Below, one piece after another: positions 1-7,805 of a stretch of 54,371 bases of DNA (positions are counted from its first letter, which is position 1; each line of letters starts with the position of its first letter). The stretch lies in the NCBI GenBank assembly GCA_964447605.1, contig CAYUTA010000014.1:1-54371 (forward strand), in the 5' to 3' direction. A program made the position numbers and the translations under genes. Source of the stretch: CAYUTA01 sp964447605 (GTDB lineage Bacteria > Bacillota > Clostridia > Christensenellales > CAG-138). The notes under the pieces were generated by a model. The model worked only from the letters and a program-made list of their open reading frames with translations, was not told where the DNA came from and made no database searches.

Positions 1-392
1 TCGATCTGCGCCCAGCTACAGTCCGCAAGCGCCGTGCCGATGGGCGGCAGGCCGGCGATCTTGCGCCATGCGCCGAGGTAGGTATAATACGCGTCCAGCA
101 GCGTCCAGACCGCCGCCGCCGCGTCCCACTGATACGCGCCCATAACCCGGAACGGCACGGCCGCGCTGCTGAGTGCCAGCCCGTCCGTTGGGTCGAAAAT
201 CTGGAACCAAAGCGCGCCTGCCGCGGCTTCCGGCGGAACGGCGTCGGAGAGTATGACCTCCGGCGCCTCCTGCGCGGTAACGGCAAGGAACGTATTGTGC
301 AGCACGGTTTCCGGCAGCGCGGCGGCGTGTGTAAACCGCCATGCGCCGATGGCCGCGCCGCTTGCATTTGTTCTTCCAAAAGACATGCTCAT
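1..392 (-). CDS. phage tail/baseplate-associated protein, partial
   Basis: The reading frame is open from an ATG at 392 to the window edge (130 codons), so the 3' end is missing. The ATG overlaps the stop of the upstream baseplate-like gene in an ATGA arrangement, which supports both translational coupling and this start. The visible protein begins MSMSFGRTNASG, has many Ala and aromatic residues, and contains WFQIFDPTDG and WTLLDAYYTYLGAWRK. I do not recognise a family. Coupling to a BppU-like gene suggests a tail-fibre or baseplate component or its chaperone, but that is inferred from position only. It probably belongs to a prophage or phage-derived particle extending to the left of the window. 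Confidence 0.55.
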   Translation of the reverse strand, partial: MSMSFGRTNASGAAIGAWRFTHAAALPETVLHNTFLAVTAQEAPEVILSDAVPPEAAAGALWFQIFDPTDGLALSSAAVPFRVMGAYQWDAAAAVWTLLDAYYTYLGAWRKIAGLPPIGTALADCSWAQI

Positions 393-1327
393 CCCTCGCT
401 TTCTCCCTGCCAGCAGATGATGGCGGGAATCGTAATTTCTTCCACGGGACGCACCGCAGCATACAGGTATACGCCGCCGTTGTAGCAGCAGGCAACCGGC
501 GCGTGAATGCCCTCGCACACGTCGGATGGCGCATAGACGATCTCCGGCGTCATCCCCTGCCGCACGCCCGCCAGCACAATCGCCGCGCGCAGCGGGAACG
601 CGTCGAACGTACTGTCCTCAACATATGTGTCCACAGCGACCGCAACCTTGCAAAATTGCAGCCGTGCGGGCTCCGCGCCAATGCTTGCAAGCGTAATTTC
701 ATCCGAGCCTCCGGCTGCGTGCAGCGCCGCATGCCTGCACTCCGCCGCGCCGATGGCGTGCGGGGTCAGCAGCGGCTTGTTGCGGATGAACGCATCCGAA
801 GAAGCGTCGGTTTCCGCCCAGTCGGATTGCACGTTGAGCTCGCCGAGGTCCGTGTCGATGCGCGCGGCCGCCGCGAGCGCGGCAGCGGTCGCCTCGCGCG
901 TCTCCTGCGTTGCAACCAACAGCGGCGGGTAGGCCGCGTTGGCGCGGATAATCTCTTCGCCGATCAGCGATCTGCGGCAGCGGAAATCAAAGCGTGTGCT
1001 GGTGATGAGCACCTTCCCTTCCGGCCCGCTGTAGACCTGCATGTCCACGCTGACGATGCCCGGTCCGTAATTGTTGGGGTTGAGCAGCACGGTAAATGAA
1101 CCTGCGAGCTGGTCAATGGTAACGCCGCTTGTTTCATCCTGCATGGCAAATCCCATCGACGAGGTAAATACAACCACCACCGTGCAGTCGTTGAGCAGCA
1201 GCGGCTCCCCATCGTTTTGCAGGGTGACATGCAGCACGTTTCCGGTGTCGCCCTCCGTAACCTCAAACGGATGGAACGGCAACGACTGGCGCATGTCCAG
1301 ACAAATAGAAAATACTTTTGTCTGCAT
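389..1327 (-). CDS. phage baseplate upper protein (BppU N-terminal domain-like)
   Basis: This 312-residue protein starts at an ATG at 1327, preceded by GAAAGGAGG with a short spacer. Longer in-frame versions read through non-coding DNA and are rejected. Residues 1 to about 125 have the beta-rich pattern of the N-terminal domain of phage baseplate upper proteins (BppU/DUF2479 type): a short N-terminal strand, then stretches such as LHVTLQNDGEPLLLNDC and GIVSVDMQVYSGPEGKVLIT. An Ala-rich helix near residues 150-165 and a linker containing IRNKPLLTPHAIGAAE, the kind seen in tail-fibre proteins, follow. Baseplate upper proteins join the receptor-binding part to the phage baseplate. Family assignment is from sequence pattern only. 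Confidence 0.6.
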   Translation of the reverse strand: MQTKVFSICLDMRQSLPFHPFEVTEGDTGNVLHVTLQNDGEPLLLNDCTVVVVFTSSMGFAMQDETSGVTIDQLAGSFTVLLNPNNYGPGIVSVDMQVYSGPEGKVLITSTRFDFRCRRSLIGEEIIRANAAYPPLLVATQETREATAAALAAAARIDTDLGELNVQSDWAETDASSDAFIRNKPLLTPHAIGAAECRHAALHAAGGSDEITLASIGAEPARLQFCKVAVAVDTYVEDSTFDAFPLRAAIVLAGVRQGMTPEIVYAPSDVCEGIHAPVACCYNGGVYLYAAVRPVEEITIPAIICWQGESEG

Positions 1328-1510
1328 GTTCCTCCTTTCTTCATTCGATTGCCCAAGACCATTATCATACAAAAACAGGCGAAAAATTATTATCATAATT
1401 ACTCCGATAATGCAGCTTTTGCTGCACGCAAAACAATGCCCGCCGCGCGGCGCTTCCGCGGACGGATAAGCGGGGCGATGACCGCGCAAAAGGCCGGGAT
1501 ACGGCGGCGT

Positions 1511-1538
1511 TTGCAGGATTATGATATTGTGATATACT
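1511..1538 (+). promoter_or_regulatory. sigma-A promoter with extended -10, unusually close to the start codon
   Basis: TTGCAG at 1511-1516, a 16-nt spacer, then TGaTATACT with the -10 hexamer at 1533-1538. The predicted transcription start is at or within a base or two of the ATG at 1545, and no Shine-Dalgarno sequence precedes that ATG. A leaderless or nearly leaderless mRNA is therefore possible. Confidence 0.45.
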
Positions 1539-1544
1539 GCGTTT

Positions 1545-2225
1545 ATGGAAAAACATCCGGGCGGACTGAAAACAGGGAGGAAAACGCTGACGGGTACAGC
1601 GGCCGGCGTGGTAACGGCCGTTGCTCTGGCGCTGGGCGCGCTCTTTGATTCGCCTGCGGAGTTGCTGGCGGTGGAAAATGATGAGGAAGCCGCCCGGGCG
1701 CGGCCGGCCGCCGTTTCCGTTGGCAAACGGCTTGAACCCGCCGCCGGAACGCGCTTTCACAAACCGGGCGCAGGTCCGGCCGAAAGACTGCGCGCTTTCT
1801 TTTTGTCGCAACCGGCCGCCGCCCGCGCCGCTGTACTGCTGCCGCTTTGGTGTGCTGGCCGCGCGGGCATTGCGCTGACTGCGCTGCTGTTGCAGGCGCT
1901 TGCGCCCGTTTGGCAGCTTTTGCTTGGCGTGCTGCTTAACGCGCTTGTGCTGACTGCGCTGTTTTTGCTTGTTTACAGGTTTCTGTTTCCAGAGCGCAGC
2001 CTCAGGTCGCTGCTTACAAAGAGGAATTTGATCGCACTCGTCTGCTGTAGCGCCGCCGTATCCGTTGCGGACGCACTGCTGCGGCATTACCGGCCCGCCT
2101 ATGCGTCCGTGTCCATCTGCATCCGGCTCGCGCTTGGATTCGCCCTGCTTGCAATTCTATGCGGGCGGATATCTGGAAGGCGCACAAAGCGCCCTGACCG
2201 CGCCAGAATCGCCGCGCATTCATAA
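1545..2225 (+). CDS. small multi-pass membrane protein, function unknown
   Basis: The 226-residue protein starts at ATG 1545. A short N-terminal segment (about 15-34) is hydrophobic, a charged region follows (40-90, with ENDEEAARARP), and then four hydrophobic segments lie at about 95-115, 118-146, 160-178 and 186-205. The C-terminus is basic (GRRTKRPDRAR). I recognise no family. The -10 element lies only six bases before the ATG and there is no ribosome binding site, so either the mRNA is leaderless or the true start is further in. It faces the large surface-protein gene and shares no operon with its neighbours. Confidence 0.5.
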   Translation: MEKHPGGLKTGRKTLTGTAAGVVTAVALALGALFDSPAELLAVENDEEAARARPAAVSVGKRLEPAAGTRFHKPGAGPAERLRAFFLSQPAAARAAVLLPLWCAGRAGIALTALLLQALAPVWQLLLGVLLNALVLTALFLLVYRFLFPERSLRSLLTKRNLIALVCCSAAVSVADALLRHYRPAYASVSICIRLALGFALLAILCGRISGRRTKRPDRARIAAHS

Positions 2226-2408
2226 TCAATCGCCCCTGCCGGCGCATAGACGTGATACGCCGCAGGCGTGGGATTTTGTGCAGCCGCAGCCTGAAACGGC
2301 GGCTCGCCTCTCGCGGCCATGCGCGCCCGGGCGGTGAACCGCGCTGCGGCGTTGAGATTATTAAAAAGGGATGATGCGGGTTGCCGCGTCAACCGCGCAC
2401 GATGTAAA

Positions 2409-2429
2409 CGCGGGAAGAACCGGACAATC
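2409..2429 (+). repeat. dispersed intergenic motif, copy 1
   Basis: CGCGGGAAGAACCGGACAAT and the next base match the reverse complement of the 53781-53806 copy at 19 of 21 positions. A third, more diverged copy lies at 33566-33590. All three are intergenic. Confidence 0.4.
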
Positions 2430-2557
2430 GGTTATTTTCAGCGGTATACGCGGTGGAAATGACACTTCACATGCAGCTGGGCCGACAGACGAGGCAATTT
2501 GTCCGAGGCAGATTGCCGCATACAAAATCCTGCTGCAGCGGTTTGCCGGCGGCCCGG

Positions 2558-2585
2558 CGCCGCAGCTTTCGCTGCGGCGTCTTTA
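2558..2585 (+). terminator. intrinsic terminator hairpin
   Basis: CGCCGCAGC at 2558-2566 pairs perfectly with GCTGCGGCG at 2571-2579 around a TTTC loop (GAAA on the opposite strand) and is followed by TCTTTA on the plus strand. It lies between two converging genes and may serve both. Confidence 0.5.
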
Positions 2586-2666
2586 TCCCGATGGCTGCAT
2601 AGCCTCCCAGCGTTGGTTCGGACGGTTCAAAACCCGTTTCCATTCAGGAGGCGCATGCCGTTTTCG

Positions 2667-5600
2667 TCACCGCCTGCCACGGGGCGGGAGTTCATTGGCG
2701 TCGTACTCGCCGGAATCGTCGAATTCGCCGTATGCATCGTAGTCGTCCGCGTCCGCTTCGCCGTATGCATCGTCATAGCCCGACTCATGATATGCATCCT
2801 CGTCGTATGCCCCGTCATAACCTTCGCCATACAGGTCATCCTCATCGTCAAAGAGGCTGCCGCGCTCGTTGCGGCTCTTGACGAACATGATAATGCCAAT
2901 GACAATCAAAAGCAGCGCGACCACAATGATGAGCAAGATCAGCCAGCCGCCAAAGCCGCCGCCGTTGCCGGCCGGCTCGGAAATCAGCGCCGTGGGCGAC
3001 GGCGAGACCTGCGTTGGTTCGGACGGCAGGGGAGAGGGCGTAGTGGCCGCGAGCGCATTGATGTCCGCATCAAGGAACACATAGTCCGAACAGCTCGACT
3101 GCTCCACCGTTACCCAGCCGGAAGCGTCCGCAACGGCCGTCTGCATGAAGGACAGCGTGCCGGTGTTCGGTGTGAATTTATAATAGTACAGCGTTTTTCC
3201 AGCCTGCGCCGCGCCAAGCGAGAGGCGGATGCTGGCTTTTGCCGGCAAATTGCCCTCCATGTTGAAGTGGACCAGGGACACAAAGTGGTCGCCTGCCGCC
3301 TGCTGCGCCGCCTGCCGATGCGTGCAGTCGTCGATTTTAACGCCAAAGTCATACCACAGCGTCCCTGCGGTCAGCTGCATGGTGCCCTTGGCAAACGAAT
3401 ACTCTGCGTCTTTGCTGCGAATGGTGACGTCCTGCGTCCTGTTGCCGGTAATCAGGCTTTCCATCGTAGAAAACAGGATACGCGTATTGTCGCCCGTGAG
3501 CGTATAGCTATACAGCGCCGTGCCGGAAGGCGTCGTGGTTGCAGAGCCGCCGTTGCCGCCCTCGTCGTCCGAGCCGCCGCCGCTGCCGGAACCGCCTCCT
3601 GAGGAAGAGCCGCTTGACGAGGTGCTCGTGGTCAGCGCCGCGCTTGCAGGCGATGCCTCGATGGTTGCGGTAGCCTTTACACGCTGGTAGAATTTATAGG
3701 TCGTACCGGCCTTCAGTCCGGTGAACACCGCGCTTGACTGCCAGTTCGAGCCGTCGCGACTATACTCGCAGCCATCGACGGCCGTAAGAGAAATCTTGCT
3801 TGTCGAGCGGCTGGCGCGCGTTGGCGCGTCCGGCGTTCTGCCGACGTATACGGCCCGTTTTGCCACGCCGGCCAGCTGTGTGACGCTGCCGCCGTCCATG
3901 CTGCCTACCACGCGCACATAGATGGGGTTGTTGATATCCGCGGCGTTGACGTCGTAGGTCTGGCCTGTGCCGACGGTAACCGAGCCGCGGTACCAGATGT
4001 AGGTTAGCGTGCCCGTATGGCCGGACCCGGTGAAGGACGCGACCAGCGTTTTGCCGTAGCGGACGTCGCCGTCGACGCGGATTGCGCCGGACAGGGCGGA
4101 TACGGTGGAAAGCATGGCCGGCGCGCTCATCGGCGATGCCTGGGCCGCTGCCGTTTCTTTATACCGCTGGTAAAACGGATAGGTCTGCCCCGCGGTCAGG
4201 TTGTGGAACGTTGCGGCGTCCTGCCAGCTTGTGCCGCCGAGCGAATACTCACAGCCGCTGACGGCGTTGAGCGTAATGGTGCCGTTGGTGTTGCTTGCAA
4301 GCGAAGGCGCGGGTGGGGCGGCGACCGCCGCTTTTCCCACAACGGGCGACGTGGCGCCGATCGTACCGTTCTGAACGCTGCTGGACACCTCGACGGTCAG
4401 GGTCTTGCCCAAATCCTCCGGCTGGATGGTATAGGTTTGCGTATCAGATATCCGCGCTGCGTCGCGTTTCCACTCATAACGGAGCTCGCCGGTGTTATTG
4501 CTGTCGGTCACCCTTGCCGAAACGGTGGATTTTACGCGAACATCGCCCTCGATGCGCACCGTGCCGGTCAGCCCGGCTGCCATGCCGGCGGTCAGCCCGG
4601 GGCTTGCGGGCGAGGCCTGCGTGGTTTCGGTTTCCTTATACCGTTGGTAAAACGTATGGGCCTGCCCCTGCGCAAGGCCCGTGAAAGCCGCAGAATCCTG
4701 CCAGGCTCCGTCGCCAAGCCGGTATTCGCAGCCCGCCGTCTCATTGAGCCGGACCGCCGTATCGGTCTGCTCCGCCGCTGTCGGCGCGGGGGGCGCGGCA
4801 ACCGATGTCTTTTTTATGCTGACGCCGGACGCGCTTGCGTCGCCCGTACACCACGGGCTCGTGATGGAAAGCGTGATGACCTTGCCAATATCCCCCTTGC
4901 CCGGCGTATATGCAGAAGCGCCCGTTCCCGCAGAAAGGACCATTCCGCCGCGGCTCCAGGCATAGTTTAGCCCCGATGGCGCGGCGCCGTTTGCGGGCGC
5001 AAAGGAAGCCGTCAGCGTCTGTCCGTACTCGGCGGTTCCCCTGATGGCCGCCGTACCCGCAAGCGCGGCCGTTTGCGCATAAATTTCAGCGTTCGCCGGC
5101 ACAGCATAGCCGGCGGTCGGGTTTACGCCGTGGACGGGCTGCCCGTTGCTGTAAACGGCGAACGTACAGGGATTTGCGATGCGTCCCGCCGCCACGGCCT
5201 TTATCGTCGTATGGACGGGGATCGCCGCCCCGGACTCGAGCGCAATTTCAGCGCCGTCGATTGCCGCAACGAGCGTCCAGCCCATGCTTTCGTTTAAATT
5301 GTGCAGGACGCGTGCGCTTCCGTCACCGGCGGGAACCGTCAGCTCCGTTTGCGCGCAGGCGTTGCCCGCGGCGTCGGTAAACGCACCCGCAGGGATTGTG
5401 ACGGAGCTCTGCGCGCTTATGTCGGGGGACAGGGCGTTGCCGCCCTCGTCGACAAACCGGCTTAGCTCCAGCGCATACCGCGGCGCTGCGCCACCGGCTG
5501 CGGGCGCGGCGCGGTAGACCGCCTCTCCCTGTCTGATGGAAATCTGGCTTTCCGCAACGGCGAGCACCGGCTCGGAAAAGCTGAGCACAAGCTGCTGCGC

Positions 5601-5978
5601 GCTGTCAGAAGCATACGCCGCGGCGTTGGCCGCGGGCGGGGTCGCGTCATACGTATACGCCTGATAATATGGCCCGAAAGCCGAGTCGGCGCCGTCGGCG
5701 CGCAGATAATACGCAATATAGCCAGAACCGTCCCCGGCGGGCGAATAGGTTACCGCCGCGCCAAATTCACCGTCCGGCGCAAATGAAACGCCGTAGCCCG
5801 CGGGCGCGTTCAGGGTAACCGCCCCGGTATACGCGCCGTTTGCACCGCGGTGATCGTCCGACAGCGTTGCGGGGGATGTGGGTTCCGCGCCGCTGTCCGC
5901 CAGCGAAAGACCGGCCGGCAGCATCAGAACAATGGCTGTTATCAGCGCGACAATGCGAATACGAACCATCCTTTTCAT
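2667..5978 (-). CDS. large cell-surface protein with Ig-like and repeat modules, one TM helix and an acidic Tyr-rich tail
   Basis: This 1103-residue protein starts at ATG 5978 behind GAAAGGA; the TTG two codons earlier is not needed. Residues 1-28 form a signal peptide. A SwmB-like Ig module follows near 90-200 (VTIPAGAFTDAAGNAC). Three diverged copies of a module then recur, each marked by an EYxxxxxxWQ segment and then FYQRxKxT and ASPxS. A Ser/Gly linker leads to a roughly 160-residue C-terminal globular region. A single helix at about 1012-1033 is followed by KSRNERG (inside-positive) and a 62-residue tail rich in Asp, Glu and Tyr (EGYDGAYDEDAY). There is no LPXTG sortase motif. It is probably membrane-anchored with a large external part; the partner or ligand is unknown. 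Confidence 0.75.
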   Translation of the reverse strand: MKRMVRIRIVALITAIVLMLPAGLSLADSGAEPTSPATLSDDHRGANGAYTGAVTLNAPAGYGVSFAPDGEFGAAVTYSPAGDGSGYIAYYLRADGADSAFGPYYQAYTYDATPPAANAAAYASDSAQQLVLSFSEPVLAVAESQISIRQGEAVYRAAPAAGGAAPRYALELSRFVDEGGNALSPDISAQSSVTIPAGAFTDAAGNACAQTELTVPAGDGSARVLHNLNESMGWTLVAAIDGAEIALESGAAIPVHTTIKAVAAGRIANPCTFAVYSNGQPVHGVNPTAGYAVPANAEIYAQTAALAGTAAIRGTAEYGQTLTASFAPANGAAPSGLNYAWSRGGMVLSAGTGASAYTPGKGDIGKVITLSITSPWCTGDASASGVSIKKTSVAAPPAPTAAEQTDTAVRLNETAGCEYRLGDGAWQDSAAFTGLAQGQAHTFYQRYKETETTQASPASPGLTAGMAAGLTGTVRIEGDVRVKSTVSARVTDSNNTGELRYEWKRDAARISDTQTYTIQPEDLGKTLTVEVSSSVQNGTIGATSPVVGKAAVAAPPAPSLASNTNGTITLNAVSGCEYSLGGTSWQDAATFHNLTAGQTYPFYQRYKETAAAQASPMSAPAMLSTVSALSGAIRVDGDVRYGKTLVASFTGSGHTGTLTYIWYRGSVTVGTGQTYDVNAADINNPIYVRVVGSMDGGSVTQLAGVAKRAVYVGRTPDAPTRASRSTSKISLTAVDGCEYSRDGSNWQSSAVFTGLKAGTTYKFYQRVKATATIEASPASAALTTSTSSSGSSSGGGSGSGGGSDDEGGNGGSATTTPSGTALYSYTLTGDNTRILFSTMESLITGNRTQDVTIRSKDAEYSFAKGTMQLTAGTLWYDFGVKIDDCTHRQAAQQAAGDHFVSLVHFNMEGNLPAKASIRLSLGAAQAGKTLYYYKFTPNTGTLSFMQTAVADASGWVTVEQSSCSDYVFLDADINALAATTPSPLPSEPTQVSPSPTALISEPAGNGGGFGGWLILLIIVVALLLIVIGIIMFVKSRNERGSLFDDEDDLYGEGYDGAYDEDAYHESGYDDAYGEADADDYDAYGEFDDSGEYDANELPPRGRR

Positions 5979-6129
5979 AGCCAAATCCTTTCAAAATTTA
6001 TACACTGCAACATGGAAGCGGGTTCCATTACCTAATCATACAAATACAGTATTGCATACTTGCTTTGTTTTGGCAATTTACCGGGCGTTAAGCTATTGTA
6101 AATATTGTCGAATCGCGGCGAACCCGCAG

Positions 6130-6207
6130 TCAGGCGGCCGCCGGCAAGGGCACGGTTCGGTTTTGCACGGTTATGGAGCCCTTGCGGCAGGCCTGCACAC
6201 CGCCTGA
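6130..6207 (-). terminator. large imperfect hairpin immediately downstream of azlD
   Basis: Outer arms TCAGGCGG (6130-6137) and CCGCCTGA (6200-6207) enclose inner arms GCAAGGGC (6144-6151) and GCCCTTGC (6178-6185). The structure begins next to the azlD stop codon. It lacks a clean T-run, so it may be a 3'-end stabiliser or terminator. Confidence 0.4.
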
Positions 6208-6528
6208 TTAAAGCGCGGCGGGAATGCACACATACAACAGCAGATCGACCAGGATTGCGGTCAGAACGCATACCATCACAGGCGCTTTTTTCCATGCAAG
6301 AACGCCTGCGCACAGTCCGCCAAGGATGCCGATATACGGCCGCTGCAGATCCACCATGACCACGCCGGGAAAGATCAGCGCCGCCATGGCGGTGTAGGGA
6401 ATCAGCCGCAGGAATTTTTCCAGCCTTGGGCCAAGGCGCAGCTTATCGATCAATACGGCCGGAAGCGCACGGGGAAGATAGGTGACGGCCGCCATGCCCA
6501 GAATGAGAAACAAAACGTCACCGGACAT
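6208..6528 (-). CDS. azlD: AzlD family branched-chain amino acid exporter small subunit
   Basis: The 106-residue protein starts at ATG 6528 and has four hydrophobic segments. It shows the AzlD hallmarks TYLPRALPAVL near the N-terminus and RLIPYTAMAALIFPGV in the middle. AzlD is the small membrane partner of AzlC; together they export branched-chain amino acids or analogues such as 4-azaleucine in Bacillus. The start lies within the last 11 bases of azlC, so the two are translationally coupled. Size and topology are normal for the family. Confidence 0.88.
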   Translation of the reverse strand: MSGDVLFLILGMAAVTYLPRALPAVLIDKLRLGPRLEKFLRLIPYTAMAALIFPGVVMVDLQRPYIGILGGLCAGVLAWKKAPVMVCVLTAILVDLLLYVCIPAAL

Positions 6529-7237
6529 CGCCCGCGCCCCCCTGCTCCTCCAGTTCCACGAAGAACACACCGAAACCGGCGCAGATAAGCGTCGAAAGAA
6601 TCAGCGCCCAGCTTGACGGTAAAAACCCCGTCAGCACAGTGTTGACTACGGCGGTCAGGCTCACCAGAAGCGCCAGACGGAGATTGCGCTTCACGCTGGG
6701 CGCCAGAATGCCGATAAACATGGCGTATAGGGCGATGCCAAGGCTGGCCGAAACGACGGCGGGCAAAAAATACGAGGCGGCGGCGCCGATTGCCGCGCCT
6801 GCAATCCACGCAAGGTAGGCGACCGCAATGAGCCCGAACCAAAATGCCGCCGGGCAGTTTTGTTCCTCCTGCGTTGTAAAGATGGCGAAGGTTTCGTCCG
6901 TTACGCCAAAGGCCGCCAGCAGCTTTGCGCCGGTTCTTGCGCCCTTCAGGCGGTTGAAAACGCAGGCGCTCATAATCAGGTGCCGCAGGTTGAGGATGAA
7001 GGTTGTCAGAATCATTGTAATCACGCCCGCGCCCTGCGCATACATGCCGACCGCCATCATCTGGCTTGCGCCGGCAAAGACGGCGGCGGACATCAGGATT
7101 GTTTCCACAGCGGTAAAGCCCGCCCGGCGCGCCATGATGGCATAGGCGACGCCGACCGGAATGAATCCTAACATGACCGGAACGCCTGCACGAACCCCTG
7201 CAAGGAACCGGCTTTTTTTCACGCCGCTATCCGGCAT
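6518..7237 (-). CDS. azlC: AzlC family branched-chain amino acid exporter large subunit
   Basis: The 239-residue integral membrane protein begins at ATG 7237 behind GAAGGAGG; longer in-frame versions lack a ribosome binding site. Characteristic AzlC stretches are GFIPVGVAYAIMARRAG, AGASQMMAVGM and ILNLRHLIMSA, followed by FGVTDETFAIF. The multiple hydrophobic segments are typical of the family. It forms the exporter with AzlD, whose start it overlaps. No linked Lrp- or AzlB-type regulator gene is visible in the window. Confidence 0.9.
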   Translation of the reverse strand: MPDSGVKKSRFLAGVRAGVPVMLGFIPVGVAYAIMARRAGFTAVETILMSAAVFAGASQMMAVGMYAQGAGVITMILTTFILNLRHLIMSACVFNRLKGARTGAKLLAAFGVTDETFAIFTTQEEQNCPAAFWFGLIAVAYLAWIAGAAIGAAASYFLPAVVSASLGIALYAMFIGILAPSVKRNLRLALLVSLTAVVNTVLTGFLPSSWALILSTLICAGFGVFFVELEEQGGAGDVR

Positions 7238-7651
7238 ATCGGATAGCCTCCTTCCACCTGTTGCCGCGCGGGGGCCAACGCATGACCTTAGGCGCGGCCG
7301 TGCAGAAAAGAAGCTGAACGCCATAGACCCGGTTTGCGTGATTCAGGCGCGTGGCAAAAGAGCTGCTGTAATCCATTCAATCCTCCTGCGTATTACAATA
7401 TGCGGCGACTCGCGCCGGTGCGTTCCATGCGCGGCGTGCATACCCATGGACCCGGGGCAAAAAGCGTGGCCCGTGCGGCGGGGGCAGCCTTTATGGAATT
7501 GTAACAGCTTCTGCAAAATCGTCAAGATACTTGGCTGCGCAGAGAAAGGCTTTTCAGGATATGCGTGTCATAAGTTTTTGCGGAGTAATGCGTCATCGAC
7601 AAAGTTCCGGCCGGATTTCTCCGTCGGCAAAAAAGCGGGCTCAACCAGACA

Positions 7652-7681
7652 ATCCGTCTAAAACATCGTTTTTAGACGGAT
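7652..7681. repeat. perfect inverted repeat (hairpin 1 of a tandem pair)
   Basis: ATCCGTCTAAAA (7652-7663) pairs with TTTTAGACGGAT (7670-7681) across a 6-nt loop. It lies 8 bases from a second perfect hairpin. On the minus strand it is downstream of spoIIQ and is followed by GCCCGCTTTTTT, so the pair may form that gene's 3' end. Confidence 0.6.
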
Positions 7682-7689
7682 CGCCTGTC

Positions 7690-7723
7690 GGCCCGCATTG
7701 TCACGCCTGTGACAATGCGGGCC
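7690..7723. repeat. perfect inverted repeat (hairpin 2 of a tandem pair)
   Basis: GGCCCGCATTGTCAC (7690-7704) pairs over all 15 bases with GTGACAATGCGGGCC (7709-7723) around a GCCT loop. It is the first structure met by transcription leaving spoIIQ on the minus strand. No T-run follows directly. Confidence 0.65.
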
Positions 7724-7805
7724 GGCTATTTTGCTGCGGCGCTCTGCGGCGCGGCCATGTATGGCGGCTTAACCTTCGGGCAGCCGGCAGGCGGCCTAGA
7801 AGCGG

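Larger units (their letters stand above)
2226..2666. other. intergenic region between converging genes
   Basis: No convincing gene is seen. The stretch holds a copy of the dispersed CGCGGGAAGAACC motif (2409-2429) and a strong hairpin (2558-2579) that can end transcription from either side. The open frames running through it are shadows of the surface-protein gene on the other strand. Confidence 0.5.
7238..7805. other. intergenic region with two tandem perfect hairpins
   Basis: About 570 bases separate the starts of azlCD from the end of spoIIQ. I see no credible gene. The main content is the hairpin pair at 7652-7723; the rest should include the azlCD promoter, which I could not pin down. 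Confidence 0.5.

Noticed and set aside
16..534. 172-codon minus-strand frame at the left edge
   Set aside because: The frame starting at 392, coupled by ATGA to the upstream gene, is a better candidate. This one is rich in Arg/Gly and lacks a ribosome binding site.
1365..2087. 240-codon minus-strand frame opposite the small membrane protein
   Set aside because: It is highly basic and Gln/Arg-rich with no start signals, while the plus-strand frame has membrane helices and a promoter.
2499..3602. 367-codon plus-strand frame
   Set aside because: It is antisense to the end of the surface-protein gene; the runs of Val and Ile reflect the complement of Asp/Tyr-rich codons.
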